Part shown: positions 12,985 through 23,229 of the stretch, in pieces
Layout: the number at the start of each line of letters is the position of its first letter
Numbering within the stretch: position 1 is the stretch's first letter
From: Bipolaris cookei
Taxonomy: Eukaryota; Ascomycota; Dothideomycetes; Pleosporales; Pleosporaceae
Assembly: GCA_002286855.1 (NCBI GenBank)
Contig: NRSV01000082.1
Location: 49,874 to 113,873, forward strand
Length of the DNA: 64,000 nt
Reading direction: 5' to 3'
Position numbers and translations under genes: made by a program
Notes under the pieces: generated by a model
Databases searched by the model: none
What the model was told of the DNA's origin: nothing
The model's input: the letters and a program-made list of their open reading frames with translations, nothing else

Positions 12985-14148
12985 ATTGGGGGGGGGGGGT
13001 CCAATTTTGCCATAGCCATGGTCGTCGCACCCGCTGTGACAGCCTTGTGCCACAAGTTCGGAATCCAAGCTGTCGTGTGCTGCGGTCTGCTATTTCAGCT
13101 GGTAGACTTCATCTCGGCTTCCTTTTCGCATAGTATTTGGCAGCTACACATCTCTCAAGGCGTCCTAACTGGTTGTGGAATTGACTTCCTTTACATCCCC
13201 TGCCTCCCAGTCCTCTCCCAATGGTTTGACAAAAGACGAAGTCTCGCAAACGGCATTAGCGCAGCAGTTTCTGGCATCGGCGGGACAGCATTCGCATGGG
13301 GATCAGAAGCTATCATTCAGCGGTTTGGCATTTCCTGGGCACTGCGCATCACAGGTATAATCGCAATTACAGCAAACACCATTGTGACCATTTTCATCCG
13401 CGATCGGAACAAGGCCATTCGGCCGTCTAAATTAGGTTTTGATACAAAGTTGCTGAGGCGTGGTAATGTGCTCTTGCTGCTCGCTTGGGCTTTCATCAGC
13501 ATGCTGGGTTATATTTTCCTGCTTTTTTTCTCTATCCTACTTTGCGTTATCTATTGGGCTATCCCGATCTTAAGCTACTGATATGATTGGCTTGCTAAAC
13601 GTGGGCACTGCCATCGGAAGGCCAATCGTAGGCATTCTTAGTGATCGATGGAGTCGTATAGGCATGGCTGGATGATTGACACTCTTGTGTGAAGTAGCAT
13701 GTTTTGTCTTTTGGCTGACTTCCACGTCTTATGGGCTGAGTATTTTCTTTGTCATATTGTGCGGGGCTATAGTGGGCGTTTTCTGGATGGTAAGTTGGTC
13801 TCTCGCGTCATAACAGTTTTGAAGCAGCACCATAGTGATACCAGGTATAGACGATTGGCCTACTGTGCGTCGAAGTCGCAGGGATCAAAGACTTGCAGTC
13901 TCTATTGTCTCTGTTTTGGGCGGTTGTCATTATTCCCTCCATGGGTATGTGCATCCAACCAAATCTTGTGAAGTTTCAGTACATGACGCCTTACAGTATA
14001 CGAGGGCATTGCGCTCAAGCTTAGGCGCCCCAACTCTTCGCGAGAACATCTATGTGCTCAAATCTTCGCTGGTCTTTCTTGTATAGTCGCCAGCGCACTC
14101 ATGTTGCAGCTGCGCAGGGCGAAGCGCCGCCATGCTCGCAGTTGCTGA
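12985..14148 (+). pseudogene. Decayed monocarboxylate-type MFS transporter
   Basis: Similar to fungal monocarboxylate-transporter-like (MCH) MFS proteins, but broken. Coding similarity starts at GGSNFAIAMVVAPAVTALCHKFG and runs through LYIPCLPVLSQWFDKRRSLANGIS, a typical MCH TM4-5 loop. It shifts frame in a T-rich run near 13525, then meets an in-frame TAA (13571-13573) and TGA (13673-13675). It resumes with TIGPLCVEVAGI near 13860 and ends in EGIALKLRRPNSSREHLCAQIFAGLSCIVASALM with a stop at 14146-14148. The N-terminus with TM1 is not found. The two stops replace what look like Gln and Trp codons, i.e. C:G to T:A changes, as expected from repeat-induced point mutation or simple decay. Not a functional gene. 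Confidence 0.75.
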
Positions 14149-14264
14149 GCTGCGTACGTCGCCATGAGGGCTCCAACGTAAGAGCATGAATTTGGCATAG
14201 GCGTTATTGCCGAATCTAACGAGTGCACTTAGCCCAATGCTGGATTCGAGATACAACAAGTCGT

Positions 14265-15189
14265 TTATCGTTCATCCATCAGCTCTAGCACACGAGTATT
14301 CTTGACATTACATTCTCCATCGCCAACGCAACCCAGACTAGTTCTGATTCGACTGCGATCTCCATCACCGCGCATCTCAGCGATAATGGTAGCAGCCGTC
14401 TCGCATGATATCAGCAGTCCAGTATCGAGTGGCGTTTCCTTGGGCATAGGGGTCGGGGCGCAGAAACAGCTAGCGGTATTAGGACATTCTGCATCCTCTT
14501 GTAGTATGGAAAACGTGGACGTGCTATTGTCATGACCAGCACCATCTGCCGGCTTGCAACACGTCGAAACTGGCGACGCATGCATGGTGACAGGAACCGG
14601 TCGATGGGTGGACTGGGACTCAGGGCGTGGTTGCGCTTGAGGCTGGGCTGTCGACGGCGCTAGTAGCCTAATCGAGGTTTGCGCAGGAGACTGTGTAGGG
14701 GGCTGCATGCACAAGGGCACCGTCTTTGGAACTGCGGCTTGGTGTGATATTGGAGTCCTTGGAGGCTCCGGTTGTACAGGTAGCACATGTACTGCATGGC
14801 TGGGAGCAGTGGCGATAGTGGTAGTAGTGGTGGAAGTGATGGAAGTGGTGGTAGTGGTGGACGTGGTGTTGAAGGAGCGCAGATATGCTTCTACCTCATT
14901 GTGCGTCACACCACGGCTGGCAAGTAGACTTCTTAACAATGAATTCTCTTCGGCGACCTTGCGTGCGGCGCGCTGCATCTCCTGGGTGGCGGCAACGCCC
15001 TTGATTTCATATTCTTGCACTCGGCGGCGCAAGTCCTGGATAAGCTCCTTGCGCTGGTTGCGCGAACGCCTCTGGTTCTCGCGGATGCGGATTGACGATG
15101 GTGTGTCGCTACCCTGTCGGCTGCTTAGCCACAGACTGCCAACACGAGGTTGCCCTCATGATTTGCTGGGAACCCACCTTCTTGGACAT
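14265..15189 (-). CDS. bZIP transcription factor
   Basis: Nuclear DNA-binding regulator of the fungal bZIP class. Two exons, 15189-15178 (only MSKK) and 15113-14265, give 286 residues. The intron has a gtgggt donor, a ggctaag branch-like site and a cag acceptor. The basic region is RIRENQRRSRNQRKELIQDL (about residues 12-31), followed by a coiled coil (RRRVQEYEIKGVAATQEMQR, then VAEENSLLRSLLASRGV) in the style of the fungal group with a short leucine zipper and conserved GV(E/A)A. Then comes a Thr-rich run and a Pro/Gln-rich, probably disordered activation region; a Cys-containing segment (PNTASCFCAP) lies near the C-terminus. Divergent from the carboxypeptidase gene. Targets unknown. Confidence 0.85.
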
Positions 15190-16215
15190 GGTTGGAGGTT
15201 GGTTGGACGGGCGAGTGGCAAGACGGAGCGCTTGGAGGTGTGCATGGCAGACGCAGATGCAGAGAGCCGCGTGGGTTCGACGCTAAACCGAGTCTGGTGG
15301 TCGCAACATGATGGCCCTATCCATACGCCAACCACACCATGCACTTACTATACATATCTACTATCTATGCACACACATACCTCGTGGGTGTCGCTTGGAC
15401 CACGTACAAAGTGCACATGTATATCCTCGTCTGTCTCTCATGCTGTCACCCTTACTCTCACCTCCTCTCTCCGTCCCCCCACCAGACTCGGCATCCGTCT
15501 CGTCATATCGCCGGCATCAGGCCTCGACACCTTCCATATCGGCTCTAACACCACCCCGCATGCATGCGCTTTGTGCACTCCACTCTTCCTGTCTTGGCCC
15601 ATGGCACAAGCCGCCGTTGCGCAGTAGACAAGTGACGAAAAGCCCTCTTGGCAGTCTCGGCTCTACAGGTCCTTGATATTCCCCTGCTCCCATCGTCTCG
15701 CTACGAGGCATTGCGACGTCACAAAGGCACAGAGTGCACTATCTGCACCCGCCAGTGCTGCAAAGGCACATGCACCATGACCCAGCCAGGAAGCTCCATT
15801 GTCATTCACCAGGGGCTGGCAAGTGGTATCCCCATGCCAGTGAGGCTGCTATAAGAAACCCCAGCCCGCTCTTGTCTGCGGCTGGTGCGTGTCCTAAGAC
15901 GTTTGTAGAGCTTGGTTTCTCCCTTCTGTAAGAGGCTGAAGCCTTCATTGGTAGTACTTGGCCTGTAGCCTTCGTGATAGCTAGCTGGGATGGACTGGAC
16001 GCCCTTTGGGTAGCTCCTTGATAGCACACGTGATGGAATCTCGGATCCTGCTCACCGCCTAAGCAGCCCTCAGACGCTTGGCATAACCTTCCTCCGAATG
16101 GGCAGATAAGCAACCGCACAAAGAAGTAGACAGCTCTTCATCGAATTCATCATCGTTTACTTTGCACTCATGGTTAATCCATCGCACCCTTACACCTCCA
16201 TCCATTACCGTCGTC
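15190..16215. promoter_or_regulatory. Divergent intergenic region between bZIP and carboxypeptidase genes
   Basis: About 1 kb lying between two divergent genes, so it should contain both promoters. No coding similarity recognised; I cannot assign particular binding sites. Confidence 0.4.
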
Positions 16216-18372
16216 ATGCTTCTATACAGTCTCCCATCGCTACGAGTTACTCTTCTTCTCACTGCTATTGCCCATGCCCAATTCCCCACCACACCACGAG
16301 ATGTGAAAGTTGTCGAATCACGGCTTGAAGAAGGTGTCCGAATCTCATACAAAGAGGCACGTGATTTCTTGCTTAGCCTGCTGGTCATGTTCTTATCGTA
16401 TTCAGACCAAACTGTGCGAGACCACGGAAGGAGTTCGAAGCTTCTCCGGCTATGTCCATCTTCCCGCCGGAGCACTCGCCGACCTGGGTGTCCAGGATCA
16501 GAAGTATGAAATCAACACGTACTTTTGGTTCTTCGAATCTAGAAAGGACCCTGAAAATGCACCCTTGTCTGTTTGGATGAATGGCGAGCAGTTTGTTGAT
16601 ACGTGTATACAGCACCATCTGACCTTGATCAGGTAGACCTGGGTCCAGCTCTATGCTTGCGCTCTTACGCGAGAACGGACCGTGCTTTGTTCATTCCGAT
16701 TCAGACAGCACCTATATTAACGAGTGGTCGTGGAATAACGAAGGTTGGAAGACCCAGACTGGGCCCAAATCACTGCCCTTGGCAGATGCTGACCCAGTCT
16801 AGTGAATATGCTGTACCTCGACCAACCCGTGCAGGTCGGCCTTAGCTACGATAGCTTGGTGAACATTACCACCAACCTGGACACTGGTGAGCTGAAGGTT
16901 GTGGATTTCCAAGATACCCCGGTCCCTGCCCAAAACAATAGTTTCTATGTCGGTACATACCCCAGTCAAAACTCCAATTTCACCACGCGAGGCACTGAAA
17001 ATTCCGCACGAGCGCTTTGGAACTTTGCCCAGGTCTGGTTTCAAGAATTTCCTGAGCACAAGCCCAACGATAATAGAATATGAATTTCCACCGAATCTTA
17101 TGGAGGTCGTTACGGACCCGCTTTTGCGGCCTACTTCCAGGAACAAAATGAAAAGATTGAAAATGGAACATGGAATGAAGCCGGGGAGATGCATATTCTC
17201 AATCTTGATACACTTTTGATTATCAACGGCTGTATTGATCGATATGTGCGATGGCCAGGTTACCCTGTCATGGCATACAATAACACGTACGGCATTCGAG
17301 CCGTGAATGAAAGCCGCTATCAGGAGATGCTCGAAAATTTGTACCGACAAGGAGGCTGCCTGGAACAGATTGAAGTCTGCCGGAACCTCAGCCTCGCATA
17401 TGATCCTAACAATCAAGGTTTTAATGCCACTGTTAACAAAGTATGCGAGGCTGCGGAGACCTTCTGTTCCGAGACAATACGGGATCCCTACTTCGATACC
17501 GATTTGAATTACTACGACATATCTGCGCCCGGCGCAGCATCATACCCTCCACCCTGGTACCAAGGCTTTCTCAACCAACCCCATGTACAACAGAGCCTTG
17601 GAGTATCGCTTAACTGGACCCAGTCCAACTCGGCAGTATCCAAATCATTCCGTAGTATAGGTGATTATCCACGTCCAAATTGGAAGGAGGACTTGGCCTA
17701 CTTGCTTGAGGAGGGGATCAAAGTCACACTAGTTTATGGTGACCGTGACTATACCTGTAACTGGTATGGAGGAGAACTTCTCTCTCTTGCTATACCGTAC
17801 GAAAATGCCACTTCATTTGCCAATGCGGGTTATGCGCCCGTAGTGGTAAATGATACATATATTGGTGGCCAGGTACGCCAATACGGTAACCTATCATTTA
17901 CACGCGTTTACGAAGCTGGCCATGAAGTTCCCGCCTATCAGCCGGAGACTGCATACAGGATCTTCATGCGCTCCCTGTTCAATCGAGACATCAGCACCGG
18001 TAATGTCTCGACTGCCAACAATGCCAGATACGCGACAGAAGGACCAATAGATGTGTCCAACATCACCAACGTACCGATCATCGATCCAGGAGCCCAGTGT
18101 TATGTCTTGGATCCTGGTCAGTGTACTAAGGAGCAGTGGGATTCTGTGATGAACGGCACTGCTCTTGTTCGCAACTGGATAGTCGTGGATGCTAACACGA
18201 GCCACCTTTTCCAGACCTAATATCTGATAATACTACAGTAAATGGAACTATTCCGTCTACCACAGGGAGCTTCATGCCCCTCTACACGGGAGTTGCGCCT
18301 GGTGGTTTCTTTTTGACTACTTTCAATAAGGCTTTGTTTGCAGCAGGCGTTGGGAGCCTCCTGATCATCTAA
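16216..18372 (+). pseudogene. Carboxypeptidase S1 (serine carboxypeptidase, S10), GPI-type, damaged
   Basis: Secreted serine carboxypeptidase homologue: signal peptide (MLLYSLPSLRVTLLLTAIAHA), S10 core, Asp region YGDRDYTCNW, His region YEAGHEVPAYQPE, then a Ser/Thr-rich tail and a hydrophobic C-terminus (MPLYTGVAPGG..., end at 18372) typical of a GPI signal. Exons as I read them: 16216-16356, 16406-16583, 16633-16743, 16803 onward. Damage: an in-frame TGA (17081-17083) a few codons before the nucleophile motif TESYGGRYG; the oxyanion-hole motif reads NGRPGSSS instead of NGGPGSSS; and a frameshift near 18200-18210 separates DANTSHLF from the GPI tail, so that frame stops at 18218-18220. Introns 1 and 2 would need GC donors (gcacgt, gcgagc). 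Read literally, no active enzyme can be made. The base changes could be few and recent. Confidence 0.72.
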
Positions 18373-18802
18373 CGTCTGTCCCATAATCGAAAATACGATG
18401 AACAGTTCAGTTTCCAGGAGCACAATCTCTATCAGTGAACGTCGCGATGGCCGTAAGAATTATCTGGCGAATGAAAATGTCCATCAGATATGCCTCAGGT
18501 GCATTGGCTATCGGCTGGAATTATCGGTCTGAAAGCGGCCATAATCTGCACTGGATCACGTATGAGCTAGTGATTGAAATATGAAAATAACTGCATCACC
18601 ATTTGGTCTGCTTCGGAGCCACATGGGCTTCTCTTTACTTTTTCTACTTTCCGTTTCCATGCCACCCATTGTGGATTTTGAGGTTGACATGACGTCATGA
18701 CTTGTGCCTCCCGAGATCAAAGCCTCTCTATGAACATTACCTGTATGTTGTAATGCCATCTTCGGCACTTCACTAAACCCTTCTCTCAAGCAAATCTTCA
18801 AA
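18373..18802. other. Intergenic, no gene seen
   Basis: Spacer between the carboxypeptidase remnant and the caleosin-like gene; nothing recognised. Confidence 0.4.
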
Positions 18803-19393
18803 ATGACGAGAAGCACGTATTCCGCATTCCACAAACACCTATTGTTCTTCTCAACTCCCACAACCCCGCCTAGACTTACATTGAAATCAGCCCTGCGGGC
18901 AGGCGTGTCCCTCGGATTGGACCTCCCTGTCGCAGTCCTGCTGAGTGTGTCGCTAAGAATTCTCTATGCGCCATTTCCCTACTTCTGGTCTCCTATCATC
19001 GTCGATAAGATCCCGGCTTCGTCTCACCGCACCCAGCTGGAAAACGCTACGCTTCCGCAGGGAAAGACCAATTACACATGCTTCGACCTTCTGTCTCTTT
19101 TGCAACATAGCGAAAACGGGGGACGTAAGAAAGCATGGTTGTCGCACAAGATAGACCAGGGCCACATTGTGGGATTTTGGACCATGGCAGCAAACACGGG
19201 GTCGCATACTGTTAGCAAAGAGGATGTCGAACGGTTCCAGCAAGGCGACTGGGAAGACGCTGTAGTTGAGAGACGAAGAGGGCGTCATGACGTGTTACCG
19301 CTCTGGAGAGGTGGACCTATCTGGACGGATGGCCATAGCTGGGCCGTCCGTAGGATACTAAACGTCAAGGTCTATGAAATAAAAGAACTTTAG
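18803..19393 (+). CDS. Caleosin-like protein, EF-hand degenerate
   Basis: Single exon, 196 residues. The layout resembles fungal caleosins (lipid-droplet, Ca2+-binding, haem peroxygenase family). FHKHLLFFSTPTTPPRLTLK corresponds to the HVxFFDRDxDGxIYPWDT region. A hydrophobic segment follows (VSLGLDLPVAVLLSVSLRILYAP), then FPYFWSPIIVDKI aligning with the caleosin IYVDNIHxxKHGSDT block, then YTCFDLLSLLQ, and finally SKEDVERFQQGDWEDAV, like the usual C-terminal block. However the EF-hand loop acidic residues are absent and the conserved His of the proline-knot side is not obvious (KIPASSHR). It may be a diverged homologue or a decaying gene. Assignment is by pattern only and moderately uncertain. 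Confidence 0.5.
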   Translation: MTRSTYSAFHKHLLFFSTPTTPPRLTLKSALRAGVSLGLDLPVAVLLSVSLRILYAPFPYFWSPIIVDKIPASSHRTQLENATLPQGKTNYTCFDLLSLLQHSENGGRKKAWLSHKIDQGHIVGFWTMAANTGSHTVSKEDVERFQQGDWEDAVVERRRGRHDVLPLWRGGPIWTDGHSWAVRRILNVKVYEIKEL

Positions 19394-20446
19394 TCTTCAA
19401 TACACGTAGTGAACGATTGTATATAGTGTTGGGCCACGAATCTTTCTAACATATGATATTTGTTGAGAATATGCGAGTCCAGTCCAGGTTGGTAGAAGAA
19501 AGTGTTAGAGCCTGGGCGAGAGGATGGTACCACGCGGTGGCCAGTGCTGCGCGTGTGCATACAATACAGATTGTCGCGTACTCGTAGTAGATAGATTGTA
19601 ACACAGTGGATATGCTGAATAGTAGACATTAGAACCACTCACCTTATCACTTCTACTTAGTTACCTATAGTAGTCATACTATTAGAGAGACCTTGTTTCA
19701 ACAATACTACTATTCGAGCATCCTCTGGATATTCTACTTACTATATAAATACCTCTTTTACTTTATTGTATCGATATCTTTATTATATAGAAATTAACTA
19801 GTTCGTACTTGGGGTCGACATGACACACCTGGTTGAGGGATTCACGTCACTTGGTGTTGTCGACCGTTGCTCTACAGACTCTGACCTGATGCATTAATCA
19901 GAGTGAGCCCATTACCTACTTCGTGATGGACCAGATGTGCTAGTCGCGCATTCTAGGCAAACTTCGCCCAAGGATCCACACGACTATCGCCGTAGAGCTG
20001 ATAAACGGGAACGAGAGAAGTGATGGGTTCTAGAATAGCTTCATAGATGTAGTATTGCAATAGCTCATCCATGCGAGATAAGATGCAGTTTGAAAATAAT
20101 AACTTTCGCTATGTTCTTAAGGAATTAGATCATAAAACTTGTAAGGGTGCATCTTGCGGTTGTCGCTCTTGACAGTGTCTGGAGAGCAGCTGCCAGGATT
20201 TGTACATGAAGTTGATTACAACAGCTTTTTGCAAGCTTACCAAAAATAGGTATCGGAGTAGATGTGGCCAGTTCATTCGCTTAGACAGAAGCTACCAGGT
20301 ACGATAATCGAAGCTAGAAGATTGGTCGAGCTCCTCAAAAGATTTGATGCGCAATAATGCGGCTCTTGTTTTACGTAGCAACTAATACCGTCTTGGCGCA
20401 CCCAACGAACCATTCCGGCCAACGAGCCCCCCGTATTATTATTCTA
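19394..20446. other. AT-rich intergenic region
   Basis: About 1 kb, AT-rich at 19630-19810, with no recognisable gene. It lies on the gene side of a transposon remnant. Confidence 0.45.
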
Positions 20447-20560
20447 TTATAGTCCTGTATCAGCCGTTGGCTATGTGGGACTTTGGCCAGAGGCCGTTCT
20501 ATCTGCTTATTTACAATTTGGTACTTTGTGCTGTATTGCGTAACTATGGTGCTTCAACGA
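20447..20560 (+). repeat. Dispersed repeat copy A (transposon end?)
   Basis: About 110 bp that recurs near 36293-36405 at high identity (shared blocks such as tatagtcctgtatcagccg and actttggcc-aggccgttctatct and ttatttacaatttgg). Copy A sits just before a pogo transposase remnant, so it may be that element's 5' terminal region; no matching inverted copy was found at the other end. Confidence 0.6.
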
Positions 20561-20608
20561 GCTCCCCGTACCCCATAACATTGTGAGCCATCTCAACTTC
20601 AACGCGCC

Positions 20609-22354
20609 ATGACTTCACAACCATCGATCCGACTCAGGAAGCGATTGAATATTTGGAATCGTGTGAAGCTGGAGATAAATCTTCGTATCGTGAAGTCGCA
20701 AAAATGTTTAATGTTGACTGAATGACGCTGTCGCGACGGCACCAAGGTGCACAACGCGCCCGCAGCGAAGAGGCGCGCGAGCGACAGTTACTCAACCTAC
20801 AACAGGAGTATTTGCTTGTTCTATACAAATAAAGATGCGCAAGAAGAGGTCTGCCACCTACGAGAGAAATGATACCAAACTTCACGACGACGATAGTGAA
20901 GTCGGAGGTTTCACACAGCTGGGTTACTCGGTTTCTTCATCGCCACGCCGACAAGCTTACCATCAAATGGAGCCCTAGGATCGATCGCGATAGGCACAAA
21001 GCTGACTCACTGTTTAATTATAAGCTATACTTTGACATGCTTCACTTGAAGATGCAAGAGCATGGCGTTGAAGAGCGCAACACGTATAATATGGATGAGA
21101 AAGGCTTCGCCGTTGGTGTCGCAAAACGCGGCAAACGTGTCTTCTCTAAGGCTTCACTAGGGCCTTAAGCAGCTGTAAAAGATGGCAATCGTGAATGGAT
21201 AACGCTGCTAGCTTGCGTATGCGCTTCTGCAGAGTCGTTGCTGCCCGCTCTTGTGCACCAGGGCTCCTCCGGGATTCAATCAGGCGGAGTAGATGCTGTA
21301 GAGGTCAGTAAACACAAGGTTTCCTTCTCAAATTCAGAGTCAGGATGGAGCAACAATGACGTAGGTTTGGCATGGCTTGAGCAGGTACTTGAGCGCTTCA
21401 CGAAGCCAAAAGCGCGATGCAGTTACAGACTTTTTATCTTTGACGGTCACGTCAGCTATCTCATGACTGATTTCATAGGTTTTTGTGACAGCAATCGTAT
21501 CATCTTGGCCGTCTTTTCATCTCATTCAACCCACAGCTTACAGCCGCTTGACGTAGTGCTCTTCGGGCCTCTTTCGAAGTACTACTCTGCAGAACTTGAT
21601 CGCCACCTCCACCGCACACAAGGCATCACAATAATCACGAAACGCGACTTCTTCGAGAACTTTTGGCCCGCGTGGAGCTCTACAGTGACGCTAGAGCCTA
21701 TTAAGAAGAGTTTTTAAGCTACAGGAGTGTAGCCGATGGATGCGGACGCTGTACTAAAACGTTTTAATAAGCGCGCTTCAAGGCAAGCTAAAGCTTCACA
21801 ATTCGGGCAACGCGGCGATGGCGATAGCTGGAGAGAACTGCGAAAAATCTATGACGTTTTGGTACGTAACAAGGCACAAGTTGAAGCCCAGCAGCTTAAG
21901 GCTTCATTACTGTCTACAAGTACAAAACGAGCTCCTCGACCACGAGAATCAAGGTCTACAACAAGCGCTTACAGCGAGAGAAAAGCGCACCGACGAGGAC
22001 AAGACCATGGACCTTCAGCAGCGCGAGGAGTACCACGGCGGCGCAGTTTTCTGGTCTCCAAGAAAGCTCCGCGAAGCTCGCGATAGAGAGCTAAAGGAGA
22101 CTTCAAAGTTTCACCAAAAGCAGCTACGAGAAGCTGCCCGGGTGGAGCGACAGCGTGCTGCTGAGGAGCGTTGCGAGCTCAGGAAAGCACGGGCTGAAGA
22201 GCTGGCTGCTACCCGGGCGCTCAAAAAGCTGCATTACGACGCTGCAACCGCAAAAAGATCGCGCGATAGAGCTAATATTAGCAAAAGAAAAGTCTCATGT
22301 AGCTCTATAAGTAATCCGACAAAGCGTCGTCGTGTTGCGGCTGCACGAAAGTGA
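20609..22354 (+). pseudogene. Decayed pogo/Fot1-type transposase
   Basis: DDE transposase of the pogo/Fot1 (Tc1/mariner) superfamily. The N-terminal HTH block can be read as SSYREVAKMFNVD then a stop, then LSRRHQGAQRAR. CENP-B-type segment: SWVTRFLHRHADKL and DRDRHKADS. DDE core: YNMDEKGFAVGV, FDGHVSYLMTDFIGFCDSN and SSHSTHSLQPLDV. The C-terminal part has the usual coiled-coil and the QQREEYHGGAVFWSPRKLRE block in another frame. Several stops (for example after NVD, after KASLGP, after IKKSF) and at least one frameshift break it. The HG of the second catalytic motif reads HV, and the usual GSH is lost. Non-autonomous remnant. Confidence 0.85.
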
Positions 22355-23229
22355 GAAGTACGGAGTAACGCCCATTGGACGTAGCTCTTGAATCAATCAA
22401 TCTCAAACATGCAACGAGCGACACGGAGAATTCTTTGGTCAAGCCGAGCTCGAGCCATAGGTGCTTGTTTAGGAATAAAGGAGCCTGTAGCATGCTCCGC
22501 GTGCATTGGCCACTTTCGGAGCTTCTTTCGCTGTACTATTGTCGCAAGTTGCAAGTAAAAGCCGCGTCTGATGGGATGTGCGTAATACGTAAAGTCGCTC
22601 ACAGAAGGGGCCAACATTGGCGCTTTAGGATGCTCGCTTTCCAGAGCTACAACGAGGGATGCGGCCGCGTGATACAGCTGCCTGCGGCCTAGCATCACGT
22701 CGATAATTTGTATGCCTCAGGCGCTTCGAGAAGCACGGGTGATGGACTCAGGATTGGTGACGCTTACGTAACGGGGACCAGCCCCTTTCTTGGATCCCTA
22801 CACTAAGTACAAACACCATACGTCGCGCAATTCACGTCCAAGACTTAACGCATGCACACCAACGCGCTCGTACGCCGCCCTGCGCCCCAAGTCAAGTAGT
22901 CCATAACGACTAAACGTCAAGACCGTATTTTGTTCCAGCCAAGCCATTCACTCTTTCATCAAGCTGTTTTGCGCCATGGCGAAGCGTCTCGTTTTGGCTA
23001 AAACACGTCAGCTCAGCTATGGTGCCCTATAGACTGGTGACATAAGTCAATGCTACTAGCCGCCTCATTTAGTACATGTTCTCTGCAGTAGATGGTGTAC
23101 TGGAGCTGTATCTTCAAGTGCAATACAACCTTTTCTTGTACCTGTCTCTTGTCTTTATCACTAGGTCTTTTCAATTTCTTCTCACTTCACTAACGGGCAG
23201 GTCTCCCAAAACCCATCTTCTAATTACCC
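22355..23229. other. Intergenic, no gene seen
   Basis: Between the pogo remnant and the large oxidoreductase gene; should contain the latter's promoter. Nothing else recognised; the right end of the pogo element could not be located. Confidence 0.4.

Noticed and set aside
16059..16475. 138-codon minus-strand frame over the start of the carboxypeptidase gene
   Set aside because: Overlaps the signal peptide and first exons of a recognisable S10 peptidase on the plus strand; no independent support.
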